This document shows positions 27,956 through 38,957 of a stretch of DNA of 64,000 nt, in pieces. The DNA is from CAWDDA01 sp963813345. Lineage in GTDB: Bacteria; Acidobacteriota; Blastocatellia; RBC074. The stretch covers positions 1-64,000 of the forward strand of contig CAWEYR010000026.1 of the NCBI GenBank assembly GCA_963813345.1. Reading direction: 5' to 3'. The notes below the pieces were generated by a model. It did not search any database and was not told the DNA's origin. It was given only the letters and a program-made list of their open reading frames with translations. The translations under genes and the position numbers were made by a program. Positions within the stretch are counted from its first letter, which is position 1. The number at the start of each line of letters is the position of its first letter.

Positions 27956-28456
27956 ATGCTACAGATTGTTGCAGCTGAGACCGGTGACAGGCTCAACGAC
28001 GCCCGGAGCCTCTTCGAGGAATATGCCGCCTCATTGGGTATTGACCTGGATTTTCAGCATTTTGATGCAGAACTCAGGCACCTGCCTGGAGACTATGCGC
28101 CACCCACCGGTCGTCTCCTGCTGGCGCTGTGGCACGGCGAGGCTGCCGGGTGTATTGCCCTGCGGCCGCTTGGCGAGGGCATCTGCGAGATGAAGCGGCT
28201 CTATGTCCGGCCGCGCTTTCAGGGGCTGGGGATCGGCAGATCTCTGGCGGAAGCGGTGATTACTGAAGCACGGACGATTGGCTATGCGCGCCTGCGTCTC
28301 GACACCCTGCCATCGATGACACGGGCGCGGGCGATGTATGCCGCGCTCGGCTTTCGAGAGATCATGCCGTATCGCTACAACCCCATAGAAGGCACAGCGT
28401 TCATGGAGTTACTCCTGAGCTCTGATAACCTGGGACATGGCTCGCAGCCCTCCTGA
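27956..28456 (+). CDS. GNAT-family N-acetyltransferase
   Basis: A 166-aa protein starting at ATG 27956 (MLQIVAAETG); an upstream in-frame start at 27878 would add a non-conserved leader. The acetyl-CoA-binding motif A is clear (MKRLYVRPRFQGLGIGRSLAEAVI, with R/Q-x-x-G-x-G), followed by the motif B region (YARLRLDT... MYAALGFRE). It transfers an acetyl group to an unknown small-molecule or protein amine. It stands alone, flanked by a REP-like element upstream and the promoter of the cyclase gene downstream. Confidence 0.8.
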   Translation: MLQIVAAETGDRLNDARSLFEEYAASLGIDLDFQHFDAELRHLPGDYAPPTGRLLLALWHGEAAGCIALRPLGEGICEMKRLYVRPRFQGLGIGRSLAEAVITEARTIGYARLRLDTLPSMTRARAMYAALGFREIMPYRYNPIEGTAFMELLLSSDNLGHGSQPS

Positions 28457-28481
28457 CACTGCCTGTCCCCTCTGCTATCAT
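28453..28481 (+). promoter_or_regulatory. Sigma70-type promoter of the cyclase-ATPase gene
   Basis: CTGACA (28453-28458) and TATCAT (28476-28481) are spaced by 17 bases, 58 bases upstream of ATG 28540. The -35 overlaps the stop codon of the acetyltransferase. Confidence 0.45.
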
Positions 28482-28539
28482 AGGCGAGGTGGTACGTCAT
28501 CCAACGGTATGACTAGATTCGCAGGTAAGGAAGCAGGCG

Positions 28540-31500
28540 ATGCGATTCTTTGACATGCTGACCCAGGTGATCGGATTGCTGGTGCTGGAGCGGCGGGTTT
28601 CCTATCGTACGCTCAAGTTACAGTTTGATCTTGACGACACCACCCTGGCAGCGCTCAAAGAGGCCATTATTGATGTCCATCAGCTCGCCGTGGACCAGGA
28701 TGGCACCATGCTGGTCTGGACTGGCGGACCGCCGTCTGCGGTCAGCGCAGCCTCGCATGCCAGCCAGGCAGCCACTGCAGTTTCCCCTTCTGCTCCACCA
28801 ACTCTGCCGCCTTCCTCCACCGCCCCTGAGGCGCTGCCCGACGAGTCAGCCACTACCCCCACGGCGGCGTTGCACACGCCCGACGCCGAACGCCGGCAGG
28901 TGACGGTGCTGTTCTGTGATCTCGTCGATTCCACGCAACTGGCGCAGCAGCTCGACCCTGAAGACTACCGCAGCGTGGTGCGTGCCTACCAGGAGGCCGT
29001 GGTGACGGCCATACAGCCCTTTGACGGCCACGTGGCGCAGTATCTTGGCGATGGCCTGCTGCTCTACTTTGGCTGGCCGCAGGCGCACGAGGACGCTGCA
29101 GTGCGTGCCGTGCATGCCAGTCTGGCCATCATCGCGGCCATGGCGCCGCTCAATGCCCGTGTGGAGCCACGCTATGGGGTACGTGTGGCGGTACGCCTTG
29201 GATTGCATACGGGGCTAGCGGTCATTGGGCAGATGGGCAGTGGTGCGCGCCAGGAGCAGCTTGCCATGGGCGATACGCCCAATATCGCGGCCCGCCTCCA
29301 GGGCCTGGCGGCACCCAATACCGTGGTGCTCAGTGCCGCCACGGCGCGACTGGTGCAAGGGGTATTTGCGCTGCAAGAGATGGGTGTGCAGACGCTGAAA
29401 GGTGTGGCCGAGCCGATGCCGGTGTGGCGTGTCGTCGGCCCGAGCACGATGACGCACGACGACGAGGACGCTGGGCTCGACCGTGTCCCTCCCTTCCTGG
29501 TGGGACGGGATGAGGAAGTGGGGCTGTTGCTGCGGCGTTGGCAGCAGAGCCAGGAGGGGGTAGGGCAGGTGGTGCTTGTGAGTGGGGAAGCGGGCATCGG
29601 CAAGTCGGCTCTGGTCGGAGCACTCCGCCAGCACGTGGGGCATGACGGTGCGCTGCGCCTCACCTTTCGCTGTTCGCCATACCACACCCACAGCGCGCTC
29701 TATCCCATTATCGCGCATGTGCAGCGTGTCCTGCATGTTGTGCCGGAGGATACCGCCGAAGGACGGCTGACCAAGCTAGAGCGCCTCCTCGGCACGTATC
29801 GGCAACCCCTGACGGAGGTCGTGCCGCTGCTGGCGGCCCTGCTTGCCGTACCGCTGCCGGAGGAGCGCTATGCGCCACTGACCCTGCCGCCCCAACAGCA
29901 GCGGCAGCAGACACTGGACGCTCTGGTGGCGTGGTTGCTCGAAGAGGCCGAGCGTCAGCCCGTCCTGGCGGTTTACGAAGATCTGCACTGGGCCGACCCC
30001 TCGACGCTGGAGCTGCTCGGCATGCTCGTGGAACAGGCGCCGACCGCGTCGATGCTGCACGTGCTGACGTTTCGCCCCGACTTTGTACCACCCTGGCCCA
30101 TACGCTCGCATATGACGCCGCTCACGCTCAGCCGTCTGGAGCGTCCGCAAGTCGAAGCGCTGCTGACGCACCTGGCAGGTGGCAAGGCGCTGCCAGCCGA
30201 GGTCGTGCAGTACATCGTCACGAAGACAGACGGCGTGCCGCTGTTTGTAGAAGAACTCACCAAGATGCTCCTGGAATCCGCACTGCTGCGTGAGGATACC
30301 GACCACTACACGCTGCTGCGCCCTCTCTCCTCGCTGACCATTCCCGCCACCTTGCAGGATGCGCTCATGGCCCGGCTGGAGCGTGTGCCAGGGGTGAAGG
30401 AAGTGGCGCAACTCGGGGCGGTATTGGGCCGGGAATTTCCCTATGCATGGCTGCGGGCTATCTCCCCCTTGGACGAAGATACCTTGCAGGACCGGCTGGC
30501 GCAGTTGGTGGCCTCCGAACTGCTCTATCAACGCGGACGACCGCCGCGGGCGCGCTACATCTTCAAGCACGCCTTGATCCAGGAGGCGGCGTATCAGTCA
30601 TTGCTGAGAGAGTACACGGCAGCAGATACATCAGCAGATTGCCCAGGTGTTGGAAGAACGATTTCCTGAGACAGTCGAGACCCAACCGGAACTCTTGGCG
30701 CATCACTATACAGAGGCCGGGCGCAACGACCGCGCTGTCGATTACTGGCACAAAGCGGGTCAGAAAGCCCTGGCACGTTCGGCATATGTGGAAGCCATCC
30801 GCACCTCAACACAGGGCTGGCACAACTCGGCGACACTCCCTGAGACTTCTGAACGTGTGCAGCAGGAGCTTGACATGCAGATTACCCTGGGCCGGCGCTG
30901 GTGGCAGTCAGGGTCATGCCGCCCCGGAGGTGGGCAATGCCTACAGCCGGCGCGGGCATTGTGTCAACAGGTGGGTGAGACCGCAGAGCACTTCCAAGTC
31001 CTCTGGGGGCTGTGCCATTTTATCACTGCAGCAGAGCTGCCGACAGCACGAACTGGCGGAGCAATGCCTCACCCTGAGCCACAGCGCACCCGATCCTTGC
31101 GAGGCCTCATCAGCCCACCGGAACGTCGGGGACGACCTCGCTCAACTCTGGGGAATTGCCGGCTGGCGCGCACCATCTGGAGCAGGCATTGCCCTCTACA
31201 CCCACGAGCAGCACCCGACCCTGGCGCTCCTTTATGGCCCAGGACCCGGGGTATCCTGCTACACCTATGCGGGCTAGCCCTCTGGCTGCTGGGCTATCCA
31301 GACCAGGCCTGCAGCAGTGCGAGATGCATTGCCATCTCACGGCGATTGTCACACCCCTATAGCTTGGCGCACGCTGTTTAGTGTGGCGAGACTGCATCGT
31401 TCCGCCGCGAGGTGAAGCGACGCCGACCTGGTAGAGGCGTTCATGACACTTGCGGCCGAGCAAGCGTTTGCCCTCATGGTTCGCCTGGGGGACGATCATG

Positions 31501-32004
31501 CGAGGCTGGGCGCTGGTGGCCAGAGGAGACGTTGACGCAGGTCTCAGCGACTTGCGTCAGGGCATAACGTCTGTCGGTTCGACAGGGTCAGCACGGGACT
31601 GGCCGTATTATCTGGCATACCTGGCCGAAGCGTATGCGAAAGCCGGGCAGACTGACGAAGGACTGCGGCGTGTAGATGAGGCGCTAGCCCTGATGGACAA
31701 AACTGCAGAGCGGTTCACGAAGCGGAAATGCATCGCCTCAAAGGCGAACTGCTGCTCTCCCAGCCCTTGGACCACCAGGCTGAGGCGGAAGTCTGCTTCC
31801 AGCAGGCCCTCACCATTGCCCACCGCCAGCAGGCCAAATCCTGGGAGCTGCGCGCCGCCATGAGCCTGAGCTCGCCTGTGGCAGCAGCAGGGCAAGCGGA
31901 CTGCCGCCCGCGACTTGCTCGCCCCAATCTACAGCTGGTTCACCGAAGGCTTTGACACCGCTGACCTGCAGGAGGCCAAGGCGCTGCTGGAGGAACTTGC
32001 CTGA
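28540..32004 (+). pseudogene. Class III cyclase / AAA ATPase / TPR protein, C-terminal part frameshifted
   Basis: From ATG 28540 an intact 709-codon frame encodes a short N-terminal helical domain (1-65), a Pro/Ala-rich linker, a class III adenylate cyclase domain (about 122-305; metal aspartates in LFCDLVDST and YLGDGLLLYF) and an AAA ATPase domain (Walker A GEAGIGKS; Walker B VLAVYEDLHWAD). After about 30,615 the TPR region is broken: the frame moves at about 30,615, around 30,810, and several more times, but recognisable pieces (VLEERFPETVETQPELLAHHY; WFTEGFDTADLQEAKALL) continue to the stop TGA at 32002-32004. An intact protein would have about 1,150 residues. The C-terminal end matches the winged-helix regulator at 8034-10973. 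Decay or sequence error are both possible; cyclase and ATPase parts could still be made. Confidence 0.75.
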
Positions 32005-32203
32005 CGTGAGCGGTCAAACATGACATCTGTTCATGTGCCGCCCTCGGTCGGCGGGAAAAGATTGAACAGCTCTTCGGCTTGGCGAATACGGGCGTTGAGG
32101 TAGCTTACGCGTATGGTCATACTTCCCCCCATCACTACTCCTGGGAGGTGCAAGCCCTCCCAGGTAAAATGTGGAGTCCTTGGCGGCTACATATCCGCCG
32201 TGA

Positions 32204-32967
32204 CTACCTCCCGGAAATAGGCCAGATGCCGCCGCTAATACGGCCACCCGGGACGTTCGCCAGACGGGCCTTGATGTGGGGCTCGTCCTGCGGCCGGACC
32301 AGCGCCGCCTCCTCGGCTAGAGGCAACGGGATGGCTGGATGGTTGGGGCCAGCCGCGCACCTGGCCAGGTAGTTCAGCCGCGCCTGGTGCTCCAGGTGCA
32401 CCATCGCCAGCACGGCGCCCTCCACCCCCGAGGTGGATACCGTCACTGCCCCGTGGCCTAGCAGCAGGCAGGCCACACCGTTGCCTAGCAGGCGGGCTAC
32501 CTCCTGGCCTTCCGCTTCTGAGGTGATGATCTTGGTGCGGGGGTAGACGGGCAGCGGCCCAGTCACCAGCTCAATACCTTCCTGGGCCATCGGCTTCATG
32601 CCATGCTCCAGTACGCTCATCAGCACTACGTAGTCGGGGTGCACATGCACCACTGACACCACGTCAGGTCGGTGCTGGTACAGGCACGAGTGGATCTTCA
32701 CCTCGCTGCACTGCAGTGAGTATGGCGGCCCATCGACCCAGTTGCCTTGCAGGTCGCACACCACCATGTCTTCGGGCCGCATGCGCGACAGCACATCGAC
32801 ACGGTAGCCCGGCCCTTCACCACAAACAGGGACGGGTCCCCAGGTACCCGCATGCTCACGTGCCCCAGCGATGCCCGCACACCCGCCGCCAGGCCGAGCT
32901 CCGCCAGGATGCGGTTGCCAATGGCCGCCTCGACTTTTGCTGTTTCCAGGGAACTCCGCTCTGCCAT
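32204..32967 (-). CDS. Class II aldolase/adducin-family protein (one frameshift)
   Basis: The start is ATG 32967 (MAERSSLETAK) behind an AGGAGAG site. The first 54 residues (LGHVSMRVPGDPSLFVVKGRG region) lie in one frame and the rest in another; a single missing G near 32,812 explains the change. The remainder has the family features: SRMRPEDMVVCDLQGN, the zinc-ligand pattern VVHVHPDYV with a third His in LLLGHGAV, and an acidic residue in EGAVLAMVHLE. Enzymes of this family cleave or isomerise sugar phosphates (fuculose-1-phosphate aldolase, ribulose-5-phosphate 4-epimerase), or act as decarboxylases; the substrate is not predictable. It is the last gene of the left part. Confidence 0.75.
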
Positions 32968-33229
32968 AGTTCTCTCCTCCCGTATGTGATGAGAACGAAC
33001 CGCCGCCCGCCGTCTCTGCTCTGTCACGGGTGGCACCATTGTGCGCCAGAACCCCGCCAGTGTCTACACCCCTGAGGGGAGCGGACAGTTGCACCCCAGC
33101 AGGCTCCGCTACTGCCGCTTTCTGCCTCTTGACACTCGGTTGCTTCCAGGATAGAAACAGTCTTCCAGGCACTGTTCCGGGTTGGATATTCTCTCACTCA
33201 ATATACCGTGAGGAGGGGGCCCCATGTTT
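32968..33229. other. Probable contig junction region
   Basis: No gene is seen. To the left the gene style and repeats are of one type; to the right a deoxyhypusine-synthase-like gene begins without its N-terminal third and the DNA switches to an Acidobacteriota-like style with different dispersed repeats. The break must lie in this interval. Confidence 0.4.
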
Positions 33230-34031
33230 CGTACCGGTCAGACTCGTCGTCAGTTTCTATGGTCGCGCGATTATCTGGGGTCTGGGTGGTCACGTCTTCA
33301 AAACAGGACTCGCTCCCATTCTGACTAACCTGATGGAGCAGGGTTTTGTAACCGCTGTCGCACTCAATGAACTGTCGTGCGCGACTTCGAAATCGCGTTC
33401 TAGATGAGCGTCAGAAGACGTCGATCAGTCGCTAGGTTCTGGAGCATTTGGAATGGCCGAGGGGACCGGGCGGCTCATTAATGAAGCGATCAATGACGGA
33501 GCAAAAGACGGCATCGGACTGGGTGAGGCTGTGGGTCGGGCAATTTCCCGACTGAATGCGCCGGCATGCCCGGTTTTCACTGATAAACGCGGCCTATGGT
33601 GCTAAGGTGCCGGTGACAGTCCATGTGACTCTGGGTGCCGATATCATTCATCTGCATCCCCACGCCGATGGCAGTGCCCTTGGAGCGGCTTCGCACCAGG
33701 ATTTCAGACTCCTGTGCACTCTGGTGAAAGGTCTCGACAGAGGCGGCGTATATCTGAACATCGGCTCCGCAGTCACACTGCCTGAAGTATTTCTCAAAGC
33801 GGTGACAACGGTGAGAAACCTGGGTTGCCCGCTCGAGAACTTCTCGACGGCAATCTGGATTTCATACAACAGTATCGCCCGCTGACAAACGTCGTGCGCC
33901 GTCCTGTAGCCGGGGGCGCGGGACGCGGTTATAACATCGTCGGCCATCACGAACTGATGTTGCCCCTGCTCGCAGCTGCGATTCGACTTAGCGATCGAGC
34001 AGGAAATACTGAATACGAAATGAGGTCTTTT
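33230..34031 (+). pseudogene. Deoxyhypusine-synthase-like family protein, 5'-truncated and frameshifted
   Basis: Reading across frames gives a nearly continuous match to a conserved bacterial family resembling deoxyhypusine synthase: RAIIWGLGGHVFKTGLAPIL at about 33,250, then GMAEGTGRLINEAINDGAKDG, AKVPVTVHVTLGADIIHLHPHADG, GGVYLNIGSAVTLPEVFLKA, NLDFIQQYRPLTNVV and GYNIVGHHELMLPLLAAAI near the end. Frame changes occur near 33,350, 33,440, 33,560 and 33,855. Roughly the first 60-70 residues expected for the family are missing at the left edge, where the suspected contig junction lies. In bacteria the function of this family is not established. Confidence 0.55.
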
Positions 34032-34032
34032 A

Positions 34033-34422
34033 ATGCCTTTTTGTCCTTCCTGTGGTGCGGAATTCCGCGCCGGATTCTCGGTTTGCAATACGTGTGGAGT
34101 TGATCTCGTATCATCCCTCGACAAACCGAAAGAGGTTACTCGCCATGCTTCAGAGGACTCTGAAGATGAGCACGGAGAGGATGCTCTTCGCCTGCTCGGG
34201 ACGTTTGCTGACGAAACCACCGCCACGCTCGTTCGCCGTTTACTCGATGACGCCGGTATTCCGTCTGTTTCTTTAGGCGGCCATGCGGCAACGATCGGAA
34301 ACTGCACCCCCTGGCAGGTTCTGGTTGATGAAGATTATGTTGAGGCAGCAAAGGAGACTGTCGCTTCCTATCAGTCGCCATCGCTTATCACGGCCAGATC
34401 GAAGGCGAACTGCACCGGCTGA
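34033..34422 (+). CDS. Zinc-ribbon plus DUF2007-like protein, possibly frameshifted at its end
   Basis: The 129-aa product starts with a double-cysteine zinc ribbon (CPSCGAEF... CNTCGVDL), followed by an acidic linker and a DUF2007-like putative signal-transducing domain (LGTFADETTATLVRRLLDDAGIPS... WQVLVDEDYVEAAKE). Directly after, in another frame, a coiled-coil sequence continues (GQIEGELHRLSNDLTRL...EINPEIEE) to a TAG at 34544-34546. Either that is the true C-terminus reached by a one-base shift near 34,375, or a small separate gene whose start is hidden. Binding partner unknown. Confidence 0.6.
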   Translation: MPFCPSCGAEFRAGFSVCNTCGVDLVSSLDKPKEVTRHASEDSEDEHGEDALRLLGTFADETTATLVRRLLDDAGIPSVSLGGHAATIGNCTPWQVLVDEDYVEAAKETVASYQSPSLITARSKANCTG

Positions 34423-34557
34423 GCAATGACCTGACGAGATTGACCCGTCAGCGCCGCGACCTCTCACCCGCAGTTCACTCCATCCAGCAGACAATCGACA
34501 AGCTTCGAGAACAACTGGCAGAGATCAACCCCGAGATCGAGGAATAGCAGGTCCACG

Positions 34558-35324
34558 ATGTAGAACTTGCGATTCGCGCAGCGCGGGAAGCGGGCGCCAT
34601 TCTTCAGGCGTACTCTGCGCGTGATTTCGAAGTCATCAACAAAGGCAGGATCAATCTCGTAACTGAGGCTGATCATGCGAGCGAAGCTCACATCAAGAAA
34701 CTGATTCTCGACCACTATCCGGATCATCAGATAGTTGCTGAGGAAAGCGGGGTCCACACCGCTCAAAGCGATTATGTCTGGATCATTGATCCGCTTGATG
34801 GAACAACGAACTTCGCCCACGGGATACCGTGCTATGCGGTGTCCATCGGCATCGAACATCAGGGTGAGATGATTGCGGGGGTGATCTACGATCCTTCGCG
34901 TGACGAGATGTATTCTGCCGAGCGTGGCGCCGGCTCATTCCTGAATGGCTCTCCGATTCGAGTCTCAAAGGTCAGGAAAGTCGAGCAGGCACTTCTCGTA
35001 TCGGGGTTTCCTTACGACGTGCGTGAAATGATGAATGCGTATCTTCCAGCGTGGGAAGCTTTCCTCGCGCGCGCGCAGGGCGTGCGCCGCCTGGGAGCTG
35101 CCGCGATTGATTTATGTTATGTCGCGTGCGGCCGATTTGACGGATTCTGGGAGTTTGGGCTCAATCCCTGGGACACCGCCGCTGGATGGTTGTTGATCGA
35201 GGAAGCTGGCGGCAAGGTCACCAAAAGTGACGGAACTCCGTTTCGTAACGCCGAAGCCGATCTCCTTTCGTCGAATGGATTGATACATGATGAGATGATG
35301 GAAATTCTTGCCGGGGTAAAATGA
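34558..35324 (+). CDS. Inositol-1-monophosphatase family protein (SuhB-like)
   Basis: The body is unambiguous: EESG metal ligand, DPLDGTTNFAHG (metal-binding loop), NPWDTAAGWLLIEEAGG (third metal Asp) and an overall length near 250 aa. The start is damaged: the expected N-terminus ELAIRAAREAGAIL is in frame, but the only nearby ATG (34558) is followed by TAG in its own frame; one missing base there would give M-x-E-L-A-I. The enzyme is a Mg-dependent, Li-sensitive phosphatase acting on inositol monophosphate, or a related fructose-bisphosphate or PAP phosphatase. It is followed by an inverted repeat and nadK. Confidence 0.82.
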
Positions 35325-35338
35325 CGTGAAATCCAAAG

Positions 35339-35422
35339 GGTTCGCTACCAACCCCAAGCTAAGCTTGAACTCAAACCGACGTTGGTTTGAGTTCAACCTT
35401 CAGGTTGGGGTTGGTAGCGAAC
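35339..35422. repeat. Long inverted repeat, AAGCTTGAACTC family
   Basis: A nearly perfect hairpin with arms GGTTCGCTACCAACCCC...AACTCAAAC and GTTTGAGTTCAA...GGGGTTGGTAGCGAACC. The inner part shares the AAGCTTGAACTC core with the repeats at 42414, 58686 and 60324. It lies between the phosphatase and nadK and could act as a terminator. Confidence 0.75.
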
Positions 35423-35463
35423 CTTCAGACTGTCCCCTTCATGCTAGAATCAACATCGCACCG

Positions 35464-36299
35464 ATGCTTGCACTCAATCTGAAAACTCTTGGCGTAATTG
35501 CAGGTCCGCAAAAGACGGACGCCCTGGATGTCATTCGCGAGTTGCAGTCTTGGTGTAACCAACACGACATCGCGTGCGAGCGGATTTCGCTTGACGAGAA
35601 AGAGCTTTCGAAAAGCGTCGACCTCGTCGTGGTTCTGGGAGGTGACGGAACTATGCTCGCCGCAGCTCGAATTATCGGCGACCGCCGCATTCCGGTAATC
35701 GGGGTAAATTTTGGCTGGCTCGGCTATCTGACCGATTTTACGCTCGAGGAGCTCTTCGGTGCGCTCGAAAGTGTGCGAAAGGGTACCTTCGAAGTCGATG
35801 AAAGAATGCTCCTCGAAATCAGCGTGTTGCGAGGCAACGAGAAGCTCGAATTCCCTCGCGCTCTGAACGATGCTGTGATCAACAAGGCCGCCCCGTCGCG
35901 AATGATCGAGCTCGAGTGCCGAATCAACAACGCTTTTGTAAACAGCTTTCGCGCAGATGGCATGATCGTTGCCACACCTACCGGATCCACTGCGTACTCA
36001 CTTTCTGCAGGCGGTCCGATCGTTCACCCGAGTCTTTCTGCAATTATCCTGACACCGATCTGTCCTCACATGCTTTCAAACAGGCCTTTTGTCGTATCCG
36101 GAGAAAGTACAGTCACCCTCTCGTTCAAGCGCGCATCAGAGGAACTATGCCTCACAATAGACGGCCAGCACGCGGTAGAGCTTACGGCTGACGATCAGAT
36201 CGTGATTGCCGAAGCCCGTCCGTGTTCTCGATGTTGCGGCCACCCAGTCGCGATTACTTTGAGGTATTGCGGACAAAGCTGAAATGGGGAACGATCTAG
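35464..36299 (+). CDS. nadK: NAD kinase (C-terminal frameshift)
   Basis: The start is ATG 35464 (MLALNLKTLGVIAG). NAD kinase motifs are present: VVLGGDGTMLAAAR (ATP-binding GGDG), GVNFGWLGYLTD, the NE/D region ALNDAVINK, and PTGSTAYSLSAGGPIVHP. It phosphorylates NAD to NADP with ATP or polyphosphate. The current frame ends at 36282 with non-family residues, but moving one base near 36,225 restores the normal tail RPPSRDYFEVLRTKLKWG and stops at 36299. As nadK is essential in most bacteria, a base-call error is the likely cause. Confidence 0.88.
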
Positions 36300-36317
36300 A
36301 AAGGAGACAGTGCGCTT

Positions 36318-37074
36318 ATGCTCTTCCCACTAGGTGACGACAATCGTTCTCGGGTCATCACACCTACGTGACTTACTTTCTTATCGGAACCAACATCCTT
36401 GTCTTCCTCTACCAGTTGATGAACGAGAGTTTCACCTATGGTTACAGCGTTGTTCCGTACGAAGTCAGTCATGGCGTGGACCTGATCAGCGAGGCGGGCT
36501 ACAACCAGAGTGGCCAGATGGTCAAGGCACCGCAATCTCCGGCCCGGTGCCGATTTACTTTACTTTTATCTCGGCGATGTTCATGCACGGAGGCTTCATG
36601 CATATCGCCGGCAACATGCTTTACCTGTGGATTTTCGGCGATAACGTCGAAGACAGGATGGGCCATGTAAAGTTCTTTATCTTTTATCTACTGTGCGGGT
36701 TTCTTGCGAGTCTCACGCATGTCGTCTTCAATCCGAATTCAATGATTCCCAGTCTCGGTGCTTCAGGTGCTATCGCCGGCGTTCTTGGCGCGTACCTGAT
36801 ACTCTACCCTCACCAGCGTGTCAGAGTTCTTCTGCCTCTCGGGTTTTTCAGTCAGATTACCGATCTCCCGGCAATTGTCGTGATTGGATTCTGGGCGGTC
36901 CTGCAGTTCTTTGGTGGGCTGGGCTCGATTGCCGAGACAGCGCAAACTGGTGGAGTAGCGTATCTGGCGCATGTCGGCGGTTTCATCGCCGGCGCAGTTC
37001 TTGTATTTCTTTTTCGAAATCGCCTGGCGACACCTCCGCGAGAGTTCCGGCGCGACGATGATCAGTTCTTGTGA
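36318..37074 (+). CDS. Rhomboid-family intramembrane serine protease (two frameshifts)
   Basis: The natural start is ATG 36318 (MLFPLGDDNRSRVITP), followed by the first membrane segment TYFLIGTNILVFLYQL after a one-base deletion near 36,364. A second shift near 36,535 leads into the main part: MHGGFMHIAGNMLYLWIFGDNVED, GxSG catalytic Ser motif LGASGAIAGVLGAYL, and the catalytic His in AHVGGFIAGAVL. This is a Ser-His dyad protease that cleaves membrane proteins within the bilayer. The stop overlaps the polymerase start (TGATG), so the two are co-transcribed. The substrate is unknown. Confidence 0.85.
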
Positions 37075-38826
37075 TGAATGGCATCCAGTATGACCTGATC
37101 ACCAGCTCTTCCGACATTCCTCGAGTCGCCGACGCCCTGAGACTTGCACCTGCAATCGGTCTCGATACTGAGACGACCGGGCTTGATCCGCATACATCGC
37201 GTCTGCGTCTTCTGCAGCTATCTACCGCTGAGCACAACTTCCTCATAGACCTCTTCGAAGTTCCGGGCGAGTCTCTTGCTCCCATATTCTCCTTACTCGA
37301 GCAACCGGAAATCACCAAGGTCGCCCACAACGCCAAGTTTGATGCAAAGTTCCTGAGCAGGCACTACAACATCTCGATAAGTGGAGTCTTCGACACTTAT
37401 CTCGCAAGCCTTCTTGTCAGCGCTGGAAGTGAACTCGAGCGGCACAGTCTTGAAGCAGTTGCTCAACGGCATCTGAATCTGACCCATGGACAAAGAGGCT
37501 CAGCTCAGCGACTGGAGCGGCAATCTTGCAGCATATCAGCTCGACTACGCTGCAAATGATGCGCTTGTGATGTTGCCGCTTCGCGAAGCTCTTCTCGAGC
37601 AGCTCAACGAGCTGGATCTGAATGTCGCGGCACAGATCGAGTTCGACTGCATCGAAGCGATTTCGGAAATGGAGCTGCACGGTGTTTTTCTTGACTCTGA
37701 CCGCTGGCGTGCTCAGATCGAACGTGTCCGCCGCGAGTGCGATGATGTTGCCAGAATACTTCAGGAAGAGCTTGGCCGAGGGGCATCGCAGCTCAGCTTG
37801 TTTGACAATGCCACGCGAATCAACCTTGAAAGCCCTCAGCAGGTGCGTGACGCACTCCTCCGAATCGGTATTGAAGTCGAAAGCACAAGTGAGTGGAACC
37901 TCAGGAAGCTGGCAGGCGACCATCCCGTCATTAAGCGGCTGCTCGAATACAGGGGGCTTAGCAAGAACCTTTCTTCGTTCGGGGAAGGCATGCTCGAGTT
38001 CATTAATTCCGAAACTCATCGTATTCACTCCGATTTTCGTCAAATAGGTACACCGACTGGTCGAATCACCTGCTCGTCGCCAAGCCTTCAACAGGTGCCC
38101 CACGCGGTGGAATACCGGTCATGCTTTCGCGCTCCCGAAGGACAGAAGCTCGTTGTCGCTGATTTCTCGCAGATCGAGATGCGGATACTCGCGGAACTCT
38201 CAGGTGATGCGGCCCTGATTCGAGCGTTTAACTCGGGCGCTGATCTCCATAGGACGACAGCGTCTCAGATGTACGGAATCGCGCTTGCGCAAATCAGCAA
38301 CGAGCTCCGCGAGAGTGCTAAGGGTCTCAACTATGGGATTGTCTACGGGATGGGAGCGGAGGGCCTTGCTGGGCGGATCGGATCAACAGTCGAAGAAGCT
38401 GGCACGCTGATCGATCGTTATTTTGCCGCCTACCCACAGGTCGATCGTTGGCTGCGAAATGCGGCAGATCGAGCGGTCGAAGAGAGCCGCTCTCGCTCTG
38501 CCTCAGGACGACTCTGGGTATTCCGTCTCGATCCGCTGAATCGCGAAGAGCATGGTCAGCTGCGGCGGGTCGGCAAGAACGCTCCGATCCAGGGAACAGG
38601 CTCGGATATCTTCAAACGGGCGATGACGCTCACGTTCGATGGCCTCAAGGGACTGGATGCGAGAATCGTTAACAGCATTCATGACGAGATAGTAGTCGAG
38701 TGCTCGGCTCTTTTCGCGAATGAGGTAGCCGAGCGGGTCGAACGCGCCATGATCGCTGCCGGCCGCGAATTCCTGAGTCGCGTTCCGGTTGTCGTAGACG
38801 TAAAGGTCGGTGACACGTGGGCGTGA
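37074..38826 (+). CDS. Family A DNA polymerase with 3'-5' exonuclease, no 5'-3' exonuclease domain (one frameshift)
   Basis: From ATG 37074 the N-terminal 150 residues form a DEDD-type 3'-5' exonuclease (GLDTETTGLDP, VAHNAKFDAKFL). After a one-base insertion in a C run near 37,483 the frame continues (MDKEAQLSDWSG, LDYAANDALVM) into the polymerase domain with motif A VVADFSQIEMRILAEL, O-helix region AKGLNYGIVYGMG and motif C NSIHDEIVVE. Total length is about 583 aa, well below the 850-930 of full PolA because the 5'-3' exonuclease domain is absent. It likely acts in repair or gap synthesis; a full polA may exist elsewhere. A repeat element follows the stop. Confidence 0.88.
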
Positions 38827-38828
38827 AG

Positions 38829-38955
38829 AAGGGGTCAGGGGTTCAGGGAGTTTGTCATCGAGCTTCAGCTTGGGGTTTCATTTCAACTTCTGCTAGAAAG
38901 CTGCGAACTCAAAAGCAAGCTGACTTTCCCCCCGACCCCTGAGCCTGACCCCTCC
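38829..38955. repeat. Degenerate inverted repeat, GGGGTCAGGGG family
   Basis: Arms GGGGTCAGGGGTTCAGGG and CCCGACCCCTGAGCCTGACCCC enclose AGCTTCAGCTTGG... and ...AGCAAGCTGACTT, a worn copy of the elements at 42414-42551 and 58686-58821. It separates two convergent genes. Confidence 0.6.
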
Positions 38956-38957
38956 TC

